From contig NC_134095.1 in assembly GCF_000715075.1 (NCBI RefSeq), forward strand, positions 10,340,722 through 10,404,721: a stretch of DNA of 64,000 nt, given 5' to 3'. The DNA is from Nicotiana tabacum. Its lineage: Eukaryota > Streptophyta > Magnoliopsida > Solanales > Solanaceae. A model generated the notes under the pieces. It searched no databases. It was given only the letters and a program-made list of their open reading frames with translations, and was not told the DNA's origin. Numbering within the stretch: the first letter of the stretch is position 1; each line of letters opens with the position of its first letter. Shown in pieces: positions 23,101 through 35,700 of this stretch. The position numbers and the translations under genes are program-made.

Positions 23101-23257
23101 TTCTTTTCCTCGATTCGGGATTAAAATTGGTGACTTGGGACACCCTAAATCTCCCAAGTGGCGACTCTGAAATAAACAAATAAATCCCGTTTCGATTGTC
23201 CTTTAATTAGAGAAAACTCCTTCACCCCTCACGGGGGCGGAAAAAGGAGGTGTGACA
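20154..23257 (+). mobile_element. 3' LTR of element B (3.1 kb)
   Basis: Begins TGTAGACGTGTG after the polypurine tract and ends GGAGGTGTGACA. The start is related to, but distinct from, the A family (TGTAAGCACGTG); the last kilobase is close to LTR A. It carries a 413-bp tandem duplication absent from the 5' LTR. The five bases after it are TCTAG; the matching left duplication is outside the window. Confidence 0.92.
21271..22096. repeat. 413-bp tandem duplication private to the 3' LTR of B
   Basis: Unit 1 is 21271-21683 and unit 2 is 21684-22096. The units look essentially identical in the stretches compared, whereas the 5' LTR has a single diverged copy (about 8650-9060). The two LTRs are identical at insertion, so this duplication arose afterwards. 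Confidence 0.88.
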
Positions 23258-24692
23258 TCTAGGACCCAAAAGCATGTTATACTTGGAATAATTGTAATCT
23301 TATTGATAGTTGAATTGCTTAAATCCTATCGAATTGGTAAATGAATTTCCAAAAGGATTAAACTTCATTTTATAAAATTGTTAAAAGAGAATTGGCTTTT
23401 CTTTGGATAATTGTTCCTTGTTGACTTCTTGATTGACTGCATGTATGTGTTTAATTTCGAAACGGGCCGAACACCTCGGTAGATTAAATAGATGCATCTA
23501 TGGTTCGCGCAATTCAACCCTCTGGCATGCACTGTTTAAATATTGTTGGATCGGGTCGCACGTCCTCGGCATAATTTGCGCATGCTTGTATTGCTTGCCT
23601 TGGGATTTATAGATGTTGATATTTGCTCCCCCTGACTTGAGAATAAATGTATAAATGATAAAAAGGAATTTGGAAATTTCCTATAAAAGAAAGAATTGTT
23701 TACTTGCTTCATTCTATTGAATTACAATCCTGTTATGAAAATCCTCGATTTATTATATTATGGACGTATCATTATTAGACCATTAGTAAGTGTCGAAGTC
23801 GACCTCTCGTCTCTACTTCTTCAAGATTAGACGGGATACTCATTGGGTACACGTTGTTTTCGTACTCATACTACACTTGCTATGCATTTTTGTTGCACAG
23901 GTTCAAATGTGGCTAATGGCTTAGTGGCATGTTTGATACGGAGACTTAGGTGAGCTGCATTTATCGAGACGACTCGCATCCAGTAGAGTCTCCTTCAGAG
24001 TATTTTACTGTGTTTTTCATTTCTGTCCACTTGTATTCCGGACAGTTACTGTATTTTATTGCATTCTCTAGTAAATGTTCATGCACTTGTGACACTGGGT
24101 TCTGGGATGTCTATGAGAGTAGTCAGTATTTTGAAAATGTTAAAAATATCATTATTTATTCAGTGAAATTTATTCTTTATTGTTTAAATTCATAAAAGAA
24201 GTGAATTCAGAAATATCTAAAACGAAAATTATATTAATTAAACAAATAATAGATCGCCCTAGAAACAAACAATTCATAAATAATATTGAGTCAAGCAAAT
24301 ACTCAGTTGTACAGTGTTGTCACAGATTATATTAAACAATCGAGCATTATATTAAACAATCGAGCATCAATAGGTAAAACATAATATGTGAATGCTTGCC
24401 TTTCCATCACTAAATTAAATCTTTTATTATTCGAGGAATCTTCATCTAGATCATAAAAATTAAAATTGTAGTTGATTAAATACATGTGTAACCTAATGAA
24501 TTTCATAGTACATAGCAGAAGATGGAGATTATAGTCAAATTGGTTGAAAAAATTAATGCAACTAAAAAAGAATACACCTTTTCGTCTTGAATAATTAATT
24601 CAAGGGAGACAGTGTTGTCTGGTTTGTCGCGGTTTGGAACGTGCCACAATCTCACTACTCGTACCTTCAAATTCCAACTCATCTTATTACTC
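23258..24692. mobile_element. Degenerate LTR-like sequence into which B inserted
   Basis: No coding sequence. Wording such as GGGTCGCACGTCCTCGGC and the CAGGTTCAAATG stretch resembles LTRs of other Solanaceae Ty3/gypsy families, but no terminus is visible. From about 24200 it is plain AT-rich DNA. Low confidence on classification. Confidence 0.35.
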
Positions 24693-24697
24693 GATAT

Positions 24698-27600
24698 TGT
24701 CACGACCCGGATTTTCCACCTCCGGGAGTCGTGATGGCGCCTACTAATGGGAGCTAGGCAAGCCAAACCTTAACTACTTGCTACACTTTCATTTTTGCCT
24801 CTTTTAACAAACACAAGCCGATAATATGATAAAAGCGTAATTTTAAATAAATAAGCGGAAGTCAACAATTATATATCTTAAGGCTACGTCTATTACAACT
24901 TTTAAAACCTCAAATACCCCAAAACCCGGTGTCATAGTATCACAGGCTATTTAAGAGTTACTACATACAAGGTCTGAAGAAATACAATACATTGTTTCTA
25001 AATGAAAGGAAATGAAATAGAGAAAAAGGGATAGAGGGGGATGCCAGGGCCTGCGGTCTCCTGCAGGTCTACCTTGGGTCTCCGGGTGGACTGAAGGAAG
25101 CCCTCCAACTACTGTCCGAAAGCTGCTCCTGGATCTGCACACAGTGCAGAGTGTAGTATCAGCACAACCGACCCCATGTGCTGGTAAGTGTCTAGCCTAA
25201 CCTCGGCGAAGTAGTGACGAGGCTAGGACCAGACTACCAAATAAACCTGTGCAGTTCAAATGTATATACAGCAGAAAAATACAGCGGAAAAGAAATATAG
25301 AAATAACCAGTCAGTGTGAGAGGGGGAAACATGCTGTGGGGGGCGACAATAGTTCCGAATAGATAGGCATCAAGTAAGGAAATAACGACATAAATAGAAT
25401 ATCAACAAAGAAACAGAAATCAACAATTGCACGGCATCACCCTTCGTGCTTTTACTCTCAGTCTCACCAAAGCAGTTATATAATAAAAATGTGCACGACA
25501 TCACCCTTCGTGCTTTTACTCTCGTCCTCACCAAAACAATCATATAATCAAAATGTGCACGGCATCACCCTTCGTGCTTTTACTCTCTTTTCTCAACATA
25601 TAATCAATAGAATCGGCACAGAATGGTACGTCGTGCGGCACGACATCACCCTTCGTGCTTTTACATTCTTTCCTCACAATAACAAATAATGCACGGCATC
25701 ACCATTCGTGCTTTAACACTCTTTCCTCACAATAACAAACAATGCACGACATCACCCTTCATGCTTTAACACTCTTCCTCACCCAAACAACAATCACAAA
25801 CAAAGGGACAAGGGAATAAACAAAATAATAAAAGAAATCCCGGCAAGGGAACACAATTAAATAATTAAATTCCGGCAAGGGAACAACATCAATAATCCTA
25901 ACATCCCGGCAAGGGAGATAATTAACAAAGCAACAATATCCCGGCAAGGGAACAATTTAATAACTCTTTCTCAATTTTTACTTCACAATTCACTTCACAA
26001 CTCGAGTCAATGCTCTAGAGGTTCGATTATCACTTATTCTTCCACAACTCATTTCACAACTCGAGCCAATGCTCTAGAAGTTCAATTGTCACTTATGCTT
26101 TCACAATTTCACTATACAACTTGAGCCCACGCTCCTCAATGTTCATAGGTCACAATCCTTTCCACAAGCTTTATACAACAATTAGGAATCTTCACCAAGG
26201 CATGAATAATGCAACGAAATCATGAAAACATCAATATAAGACCCATGGTCATACTTGACACCAATGTATAGATAATCGTCACCATGCCTATACGTCGTAC
26301 TCGGCAAGAAACAAATAGCTAGTAGGACACAACTCTTAATCCCTCAATCTAAGGTTAGACCAAACACTTACCTCGATGCAACGAACACAATTCAAGCCTC
26401 AACTACCGCTTTACCTCTTGTTTCCACCACCAACTTGCTTGTATCTAGCCACAATTTGCTTAACGATATCAATAAATGCTAAATGAATCAATTCTAATGC
26501 ATGAAAATAGGTTTTATAAAGATTTTCCCAAAAAGTCAAAAATCGACCTCGGGCCCGCTTGGTCCAAACCCGAAATTCGGACCTAAACCTGATTACCCAT
26601 TTACCCCCGAGCACGGATATATAATTGGTTTTGGAATCCGACCTCAATTTGAGGTCTAAATCACCAAATTTCAATATCCTTAGGTTTTACTCAAAATTCT
26701 CAATTCCACCATGAGAATAATTGATTTGAAGTTGAAATCATGTTAAAAGATGTTAATGATTGAAGAAAACTAGTTAAAAATGACTTACAATTGATTTGGA
26801 GAAGAAAGGTTGTTTGAAAAATCGCCTCTTATGTTTTTGGGGTTTTGAAAAATGAAAATAACTGGAAATCCCATCTATTTATACCCCTCTCAGACCCTTT
26901 CCGCGGACTGCATAAAAAATTGCGGCCGCGGAGCTCCACCGCGGACCGCAAGAAATCAAGCTCGGCCGCGGAGGCTTGGCCTTGCTCACCGCGGACCGCA
27001 CAAATCCCACTGCGGTCGCGGAGTCCCCACCGCGGACCGCGAGACATGGCTTCAGAGACCTGCAACTTCCCTGAATCTGCAACTTTTTCCTAAGTTCAAA
27101 ACTTCGAAACACATCCGAAACACACTCGAGCGCTCGAGGCTCCTAACCAAAAACACATACTAACTCAACAACATCATACGAACTTATCCGTGGGATTAAA
27201 TCGCCAAAATAACCTTAATAACAATGAATCAAACCTCAAAATCAAGAACTTTTTCTCAAACTTCATCAAGTATTAAATTTAGCAATTTAGGTCCGAATCA
27301 CGTCAAAGGACGTTCGTTTTCAACCAAACTTTACAGAAATGACTTAAACCATATATAAGACCTATACCGGGCGCCGGAACAAAATACGGGCCCGATACCA
27401 TCTCTTTCTAATCAAACTTCATTTCAATTTTCCTTAAAAATTTTCAGAAAATAATTTCCTTTAAAAATTCATCTCTCGTGCTCGGGACTTTGGAATTCAA
27501 TTCCGGGCATACGCCCAAGTCCCATATTTTCCTACGGACCTTCCGGGACCGTCAAATCACAGATCCGGGTCCGTTTACCCAAAATGTTGACCGAAGTCGA

Positions 27601-27757
27601 ATTTATTCATTTTATAGTCATAACTTATCATTTTTCACAAAATTTCATATTTAAACTTTCCTACTACGTGCCCGGACTGCGCATGCAAATCGAGGTGACT
27701 CTAAATGAGGTTTTCAAGGCCTCAGAATACGGAAGTTTCGTTTAAAAGGTCATCACA
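24698..27757. mobile_element. Solo LTR (family C), 3.06 kb, with GATAT target duplication
   Basis: Begins TGTCACGACCCGG and ends GGTCATCACA. It is flanked by perfect 5-bp direct repeats GATAT (24693-24697 and 27758-27762). There is no internal region or coding sequence, so a solo LTR is the simplest reading. It contains three arrays of hairpin-forming units. Its first 70 bases and the block around 25140-25250 match the inverted LTR at 29486-31039. Confidence 0.8.
25430..25795. repeat. Tandem GCACGGCATCACCCTTCGTGC units inside LTR C
   Basis: Six units of about 55-75 bases. Each opens with an inverted repeat, GCACG...CGTGC, around GCATCACCCTT. It is followed at 25840-25955 by four units of TCCCGGCAAGGGAACAA (CCC/GGG stem) and at 25988-26140 by three units with GAGYCAATGCTC-like stems. 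Confidence 0.85.
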
Positions 27758-27762
27758 GATAT

Positions 27763-27850
27763 ATTGCAAATATAGTCAAATGCCATCATATTTCTTCTTA
27801 GAGAAAATTTGATAAGAGGATTGTCTGTCAAATGTATATGCTCGGTGCAG

Positions 27851-27908
<58 letters not shown>

Positions 27909-29485
27909 GGAATAAGAAATAAAATACGTGTGTGTAGGGGCATTAAATTTATGAAAAATAAATTTCCATAAAAAGATCCGTAAAATGTGTGATCAGCCCA
28001 TAAAATGTAACTAATTTAAGGGCATTAACTTTATGAAAAATATATTTCCATAAATTTTCATAAAAAGAGTCGAAAAATGTGTGATCCATCACATAAAATT
28101 GGTTTTTTTTATTTTACCCTATTTAACTGAAAAAATAAAGATCAATTTTTCAAAAATATTCCTGCTAGTTTATTTTTATTCACCTTTTAATTTAATTAAA
28201 AACACTTAAGGAATAAAATTTATGTTAAATCGTTCCTGTTGGTTTTTCTATATTTGTTTAGCACCCATCTTTTTGTTACAAAAGCCTTTCCGTTGGCTTG
28301 TTTTAATGTCATATAGGACCTGCAAATCAAGTAATTTAGGGTTTATATCTAAAATTAAGGAGGAAAGTCATCTGCACAAACATACCTCGAATTGAATTTT
28401 GGTTGGAGAAGATAAAATGTAATAGCTGTTGGGAAATTGTGAATCTTTTCCAAGTAGAAATCCCTCAATTTTAGATAATAAAAATTCAGATCTGAGCAAG
28501 TGTTAGCATGCTTATGATATTTGTAAACAATACATTATTTCTTGTTGATGAGTATCTTCTCATCTTCAGTGAGCAAGTGAGTTCATACGGTTCCCAATTG
28601 GGAGAATTGGGAATGTTTTTAGGAAGACAAAGAGAAAAGATTATTGCCTCTGATATGACACACCAGTTTTTTAGGAAGACATAGAGATATGAAATACGAT
28701 ATTTGAGTATTATTTTAATATTAAATATAGGAAATTTTACAAAATAGAGGCAATAAATTTGGGATTCCCCAGTTAGTTTCTAGGCAGAAAAATCTGGTTG
28801 TTACAGCTTGCATTTTTAATAAATTAAGTTGTCATGTGTATTTTTAATAGGTTGCCACTTAGATTTCTAATAACTTGCCACTTGGTTAAATGAGAAGGCT
28901 AACTTTCTTGCTTTAATATATACTAGTATTATCACCCGCGCGAATGCGTGGACACTAATCATGTAATATATTTGAGTTATTTGGATTATATGTAAATAAT
29001 CTTAAAACTTAAACGTTCTCTATTAAATATAGATAATCATTGGATATTAATTAAGAAACACTACATGAAAAAATTAACCATTTCTCAATTTTTTTAGATA
29101 TAATTCTATTTTTCTTTTCTGATACCATTCTCGACGGTATCATTGGATGCTAAAATTAGTCGGGAAGCAAAATAATAACTCATATTTATGACAAAATAAT
29201 CAAAGGTTGAGACTATGAAGGACTCTTTGGATACGACTTGAACTCTTATTTTGTGTGTTGATATCTTTCAAAAAATATTTCTATTTTAAAATTTCAGTTT
29301 CTAAAACTTTATTTTTCAATAATAATTATTTTTATAATAATGCAAGTGAAAATATTATCCTTAATTCAAAACTCATTTTAGTCGGCTATCTAAAAATTTA
29401 AATAATTCTTTAGCCAGTAATTTTTTTTCCAGTATGACTCCATTTTGATATTTGACATTAACCATGTCAAATATCCGAGTTATTT
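27763..29485. other. AT-rich spacer with (AT)n and a short duplication
   Basis: (AT)n at 27852-27907. An imperfect duplication of about 95 bases lies at 27936-28100, with GGGCATTAAMTTTATGAAAA in both units. The rest shows no gene, TIR or LTR that I can support. Confidence 0.6.
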
Positions 29486-31039
29486 TGTAACGACCCGACT
29501 GGTCATTTTGAGTTTTAGCACGTTCTTCGGCGGTTTGAGGCCATGAGCAGCTTCACTTCAGGCATTATGACTTATACGCATGGTCGGAATTGAATTTCGG
29601 GAAGTTCGGAGTTGATTTGAAAAGAAAATTCTCAATTCGGAAGCTTAAGGTGAAAGGATGGACTAAGACTGGATTTTTGAGTAAACGACCTTGGAATCGG
29701 GATTCGAAGGTTCCAACAGGTTCGTGATAATTTTGGACTTGGATGTATGTCCGGATCGGGTTTTGGAAGACCCGGGAATATTTCGGCACTTATTGGGGAA
29801 GTTGGCATTTTTGAAAGAATTTCATAAGTTTGGGTTGAAGTGCATTTCAGTGTTATCAATGTCTGTTTGGGATTCCGAGTTTGGGAATAGCTTCGTATGG
29901 TGATTCTGGTGTTGGGAGCGCGATCGCAAGTGAATTCGGAGGTCCGTGGGTCATTTTGGAGTCATTTGGCTAAAGATAGAAATTCGAAGGTTTTTGAGGA
30001 GTTTGACCGGAAGTGGACTTTTTGATATCGGGGTCGGAATCCAATTCCGGAAGTTGGAGTAGGTCTGTAATGTCAAATATGACTTGTGTGCAAAATTTGA
30101 AGTTAATCGGACGTGATTTGATAGGTTTCAACATCGAATGTAGAAGTTTGAAATTCTAAAGTTCACTAAGCTTGAATTGGAGTGTGATTCATGATTTCGA
30201 TGTTGTTTGATGTGATTTGAGGCCTCGAGCAGGTCTGTGTCATGTTATGGGACTGGTTGGTGTGATTGGATGGTATTCCGGGGGCCTCAGGTGTGTTTCG
30301 GAGTGGTTTCGGATCATTTCGGGATGATTTCCCCTTCCTATTTTTCAATTGAATTATGGTGATCCTCATATTTATTTGTTGTTCTTCTATTGTTATTCAA
30401 TGTCCTCACAGCATGTTACCCACTCCCATACTTAACTGTACATTACTGTTTTTCTTTTCCGTTGTATACGATTTAACTACACACATTTATTTGGTAGTCT
30501 GGTCCTAGCCTCGTCACTACTTCACCGAGGTTAGGCTAGGCACTTACCAGCACATGGGGTCGGTTGTGCTGATACTACACTCTGCACTCTTTTGTGTAGA
30601 TCCCAGTGTTGTAGACTTCGGACCGCAGTGAGATTGTTGTTTCTTGTTCATCAGGCGATCCGAGGTAGTCCTGCAGGCGTCCGCAGGCCTTGGCGTCTCC
30701 TTCTATCTACTATTCTTGTTTCTTTCATGTATTTTCCAGAGACAATGTTATATTTATTTCTTTCAGACCTTTATTTGTAGTACTCCTAGACAGTCTGTGA
30801 AGTTGTAACGCCAGTCTTGGGTAGATTTGTTATGGATTGGTATTAGCAGTATTATTAAAACTTTACAATGCAGCCTTCCGCTTATTCAATTCTGTTGTTA
30901 TTTAATTGTTGGCTCTTAACTGTTATCGGATTTTAAAAAAAAAAGGAAACAAGGTAAATAGTTCAGTTGGTTGGCTTGCCTAGCTTTCACTAGTAGGCGC
31001 CATCACGACTCCCGAGGATGGGAAATTCGGGTCGTGACA
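29486..31039. mobile_element. LTR-like element (family C relative), inverted
   Basis: Starts TGTAACGACCCGACTGGTC and ends GGGTCGTGACA. Read on the minus strand it starts TGTCACGACCCGAATTTCCC and then matches the opening of 24698-27757, including GTCGTGATGGCGCCTAC. The CAGCACATGGGGTCGGTTG block (30550) is also shared. Flanks (TATTT, TAGCA) do not match, so either the ends were altered or the boundary is slightly off. Half the length of the other copy, with no coding sequence. Confidence 0.6.
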
Positions 31040-32267
31040 TAGCAGGAGCTAAATTAAAATTAATGATAGTAATTGTATAGCCAAAGTTTTCTTATTTGTT
31101 TGATGTCCATTTATACAAATTGACTCTTCAAACAAACATTTTTCAAAAAGGGAAAAAATATTTTTTTTGAATATTGACTGATTTTTGTGATTTTTTTCTC
31201 CGGCATGTAGGTAAAATTTTGTATACGTAAGTAAATTTTTGTTCTATTTTTAAACTCTTTTTTGTTATTTGGATAACCGTAGACGTGTACCCTATATATT
31301 ACATTTATTTTAAAAGAAATTCGATTTATTTAAATTTAGCTATATTGTTTAAAGAACTATAATTATAGGATTTTAAATATGAAAGTGTTTTATAGTTATA
31401 TGAAATAGTTTTTTTTTTTTTGCCACAGGCACAATAGTATTTAAATAATCAGAAAAGATAACAAAAGTTCCTAGCATGATTGTATATGATCATTAACCGA
31501 ATTAAGTATGACAACTTGACCAAAAAAAGATAAATTTCTATTTTATTTTAATTCAAATTTAAAAACTTTATCTATAAATTCAAAATTATTCTTTAATTCA
31601 AATTCAGTTTATATATATATATATGACTAATATAGTCAAATATAGAATAAAGTTATCATATACTATTTGCATTTATTAGCTTGCCATTTGGCTTAACCAC
31701 AATGCAAATTATATATGGTAATTTTATTCCTTTAATATATATATAGATATAAAAAAAAATTAAAGTGCTTTCTAAAAAGTACTTTTGGAGAGAAATTATA
31801 TTTTTCCCGTTTCTCAAAAAATTTCTGCTTCTATACTTTTTTTTCTTCTAAAAATTTGGTCAAACATATTAACTTTGAAAGGAAGAAAAAAAAAAAGCAA
31901 ATCACGACCAAACAAGCTAGTGGTTGACTGATATATTAAAAACTTGATTTATTGAGTTTCTTATATTTCGAGTTATCAGATCTACGAATAAATTAGGCTA
32001 TTTTCAGCTGTTTTAACTTTTAATTAATATTCTTCAATAAATTTGAATCCACATAAAACTAATACAAAAGAAACTACACAATAGTAATGTGTAATTAGAA
32101 CCAATTTTTGTAGCTCAATTTTTCATGGACTAATTTCAAAAATTGTCTTGTATTAGGAGTATTATCTATTATTATAAAAACACATAATACTAAAGGAACA
32201 ATTTCTCTTTTTTGCTGAATACCTACGACCCTCTGAGTAAAGAAAAAAACCTGAAAGTTGAGCAGAA
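31040..32267. other. AT-rich upstream region of the mitochondrial-type gene
   Basis: No transposon termini or coding sequence recognised. It should hold the promoter of the gene starting at 32268, but no core element stands out from the AT-rich background. Confidence 0.5.
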
Positions 32268-35085
32268 ATGGAGAAAATGGTGCTGATGCGATCTTTGTAT
32301 CGATCGATATGCCGCAGATCTACTGTCTTCGGCGCGGCCGCCGCCACAACCTCCGCCGTCAACCACCAGTCCCTCCGCCACCTCCATTTCTCATCCCAAT
32401 CTTTCTCAGCTTCTCCTAGAAACCCCGTTACAGGTACAAAGCATCATCTGCTTATATTCGTAGCAGTTTGTTTTATCGGAATTTTCTGTTCAGCTCAATT
32501 TTGGTTAATGTGTATCCATTGTTTTATTTTGAAGTATGTGAAAATTTGTGAGACTGCTTTCAATCTGATATTTCAATTGGTAGGGTATTTAGTGTTAGTA
32601 ACGTGGGTATTTCCGTTAATTCGCATATAAATAAAAAAGATCCAAATTTTAATTTACTGATTAATAGACTAATATTTTTTTTGTTTATGAGACACATAAA
32701 TTTTATCTTATAAGTGTGATTAGAACCTGTTTCAGAGACTAATTATTGAGTATTTTGGAATGAAATGGTCCCGAATAGAGCAGAATGGATAGACGATTGA
32801 TGCAATCGAGTCCAACTAGTTTGGGATTGATTGATTGAGACAAATGAAAATAGGGTTTTTGATGCTCCACTTCAGTTTGATCTTTTTGATGTTTAATTCT
32901 CCTTCCCTAATTGATAAAAGGTTTAGCTTTACACCACTTGTTAGTTTACACATCGTTCACTTCTCATTAATTTTTTTTTTAATTCTGCTTTACAACAACA
33001 ACAACAACAACATACCCAGTATTATCCCACACCGAGTGTACGCAGACCTTACCCCTGCAACAACATACCCAGTATTTCTAATTCTGCTTTATCATATCCA
33101 ATTGTGGAATCAGTAGGTTATTCCTTTCCATTGTGGATGCTGATTTATGTTAATGTTATTTTAGAAGTAGGTGTAAAAAGCCCCTGAGCGCCATTAGATT
33201 CCTAAAGCTTAATAGAATTCTAAGCATAATGCAACAACAAAAACTTTTGCTGGCACACTTGAATATGGGTTCCAAGTTACGATTGCTCAGTCTCCCTATG
33301 ATAAGTTTGAGTCTTATAAGTGTAAGAGTGCAGGCACCTGGTTCAATGTTGGAGTTGGATTCTAGATCCTTTTACTTATAACTCATGGTTACTACGACAT
33401 ATTTAGGATTGTTTGTGGGGAAAGAGGACCTTATGTGATTACTTCTTTGGAGAAGCTTCTTAATTGCCTTACACGCGAAGTGCTTGTAGTTTCCTATACT
33501 TTGTATCAATTTCATGATCTTGCATCAGTGATTGACATTACGTGGATATTGTGAAACTCTAGAATGGAGGAATCCTTTCACAATGGCAATGGGAAGCATG
33601 CGTTCTTTCAGTGAGGATTTGTCTCACATGCCTGACATAAAAGATCCGGAGGTCAAACGTGCTTTTAAAGACTTAATGGCTGCAAGCTGGCATGAGCTCC
33701 CAGATGCTGTCGTCTATGATGCCAAGAATGCAGTGTCCAAAAGTACTGATGACAAGACTGGCCAGGAAGCTTTGGCGAGTGTTTTCCGCGCTGCGGAGGC
33801 AGTTGAGGAGTTCACGGGGATTCTCACATCTCTGAAAATGGAAATTGATGATGCTATCGGTTTAAGTGGTGAGGTAAGATGAGTTTTAAGAAACCAACGA
33901 TTTGATATGTAGTTTCTCAAGTTCTTGTTGTTTAAATACTCATATTGCTGGCAGGATGTGAAGCCTCTGTCAAAAGAAGTCTCTGACGCATTGCAAACAG
34001 TATTTCAACGCTACAACGCATACATGAGTGCCTTTGGGCCAGAGGAGGGATATTTGAGGAAGAAAGTTGAGATGGAACTAGGGACCAGGATGATACACTT
34101 AAAGATGCGATGCAGTGGCCTTGATTCTGAATGGGGAAAGGTACATTTAATTGAAGCAAGTTGGTTGCATGTATTTCAGCTTTTCTGTAGGTTACAACTT
34201 CTTACACAAGCGACATTTGCAACACAAGCTATGTTTCGCTTAGGAGATAAGAAAGCTGTGGATACCAACTGCACTCTGAATTACCCTTCTAAAGTTGCAC
34301 TCGAGTATTGACTGCTATTTCTGTGGTTTCTTTTTCCAACAAAATTTCAAGCAACCTCTTGTAAAATGACCAGCTTTTTATGAGGCCATCCGTTATGCCT
34401 TAAAAAATATTCATATCTACACATAGGAGTGTCAAGCGGGCGGGGCGGATATGGTTCGGGTCGAAAACGAGTAATGAAAAAAAACGGATAAATTATCCGA
34501 CCCGACCCATATTTAATACGGATAAAAAACGGGCCCATATTATCCATGACTTTTTGCATATGATCATTTTTGGGAGAATTCTTAGTCTCCCTAACTTGAG
34601 GAACCCCCAATTTGAGGCTTTACAAATGTAAAAGTTAGACCCATTGGTTATCTATTTTCTAAATGGATAATATGGTTCTTATCCATATTTGACTCGTTTT
34701 TAAAAAGTTCATTATCCAAACCATTTTTTAGTGGATAATATGGGTGGTTAACTGATTTCTTTTAACCATTTCCCCACCCCTATCTACAATGCTATCATCC
34801 ATTAACTAGCATACAAGAAACATCTCCCCAGCTTCCTATTTTGATAATGGGGTTTAATTTCTCTGGAATAGATTCCTTTAATGCTTCAGGTGATATTACA
34901 ATTCATTTTTGAAAGTGTTTCTTGAAGATTTTTGTTGCATTTTCAAAATTATAGTCTGAGATCTCCTGAAGGATGAAGCATATAACCATTATTTGTTCTC
35001 ACTGCTCTTTCTGCCTTGCTAACTCCAGGTTACAGTACTTGGGACTTCTGGACTTGCTGGTTCTTATGTTGAGCATAGAGCATAG
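32268..35085 (+). CDS. Conserved plant protein of unknown function, probably mitochondrial (4 exons, 239 aa)
   Basis: My exon model is 32268-32433, 33563-33873, 33955-34140 and 35029-35085. All introns are GT-AG and phases join cleanly (1, 0, 0), giving 239 residues. The N-terminus (MEKMVLMRSLYRSICRRS) is rich in Arg, Ser and hydrophobics and lacks acidic residues after position 2, like a mitochondrial presequence. The body is acidic and probably helical, with landmarks SEDLSHMPDIKDPEVKRAFK and RYNAYMSAFGPEEGYLRKK. The last exon encodes the short tail VTVLGTSGLAGSYVEHRA. I recognise this as a family found across plants but cannot assign a function. Intron 1 holds a SINE/RTE tail and intron 3 a hAT-like MITE. 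The exon 2 acceptor (CTCTAG) was chosen because it alone keeps the frame. It is convergent with the gene at 35701-36530. Confidence 0.78.
32993..33065 (-). mobile_element. SINE/RTE 3'-tail fragment in intron 1
   Basis: (CAA)n followed by ACCCAGTATTATCCCAC and TACGCAGACCTTACCCCT, the minus-strand form of the tail at the end of the RTE LINEs here and of tobacco TS-type SINEs. Too short to decide between SINE and LINE. Confidence 0.65.
34424..34782. mobile_element. hAT-like MITE in intron 3
   Basis: Starts TAGGAGTG and ends CACCCCTA (imperfect TIRs). Flanked by TCTACACA (34416-34423) and TCTACAAT (34783-34790), an 8-base duplication matching at six positions. The interior has repeated TGGATAATATGG-like palindromic segments and no coding. 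Confidence 0.55.
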
Positions 35086-35700
35086 ACCTTCAACTATGGC
35101 AGACATACCACCGTGTTTTTTTCTTCAATCACTTGAATGGCTGTTTTTTTAGATAATACAGGTTGCTTTAATATGATCTGTTATGTTGCACTTGGTTCGC
35201 AAGTTTGATCATGTGACTGCTATAATAGGCAAATGATAATAATCCAAGAAATTTGTGCAAGGAAATACTTTCTTGAATATTCAGAAAGTTCTAATCTTTG
35301 TTTCTTCAAGGTGTGTGCTTCAACACATATTTTCTGGTTGGTTGATGAATCAACTTCTTGTTTTAAGTTGGTTTGCTTATTTACTGTACGTGGCACAGAG
35401 CACTTTGTACCAGCAGTTCACTTTTATCCCTATGACGAAGAACTTCCATCTTTGAACTTCTGTGATTTGGCCTTAATGCCAAACTGGTAAAATAAGTGAG
35501 GTAAAATAAGTGACATTAAATGGACTACTTAGCCAAAGTTTGAAGCATGCAAAGCATAAGAAAGGTGTTGAATTCTCGAAAGAGTTTGTAGCTATTATTA
35601 AGAACATAGTGAATACATGAAAAATGAAGTTCAGCATCCCTTTTGGGAAAATGTAAAATTCCTTTGAAATTAAGAGAAGATTGGTTTTGAATGCCAACAA
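35086..35700. other. Shared 3' flank of two convergent genes
   Basis: Must contain both 3' untranslated regions. No other feature seen. Confidence 0.5.

Larger units (their letters stand above)
8306..23257 (+). mobile_element. Non-autonomous Ty3/gypsy element B (gag-only)
   Basis: Runs from a 5' LTR (first part displaced by element A) through a tRNA-Arg primer site, leader, gag, long non-coding 3' region with arrays, polypurine tract and 3' LTR. There is no protease, reverse transcriptase, RNase H or integrase reading frame between gag (ends 14395) and the 3' LTR (20154), on either strand. Gag without pol inside intact LTRs matches the published class of terminal-repeat retrotransposons with a GAG domain. 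The internal region is 9.9 kb. Mobilisation would have needed pol proteins supplied by a relative. Confidence 0.85.

Noticed and set aside
26900..27060. GC-rich GCGGACCGC repeats as a CpG-island promoter or coding exon
   Set aside because: Internal to solo LTR C; short repeated words with all frames giving low-complexity peptides.
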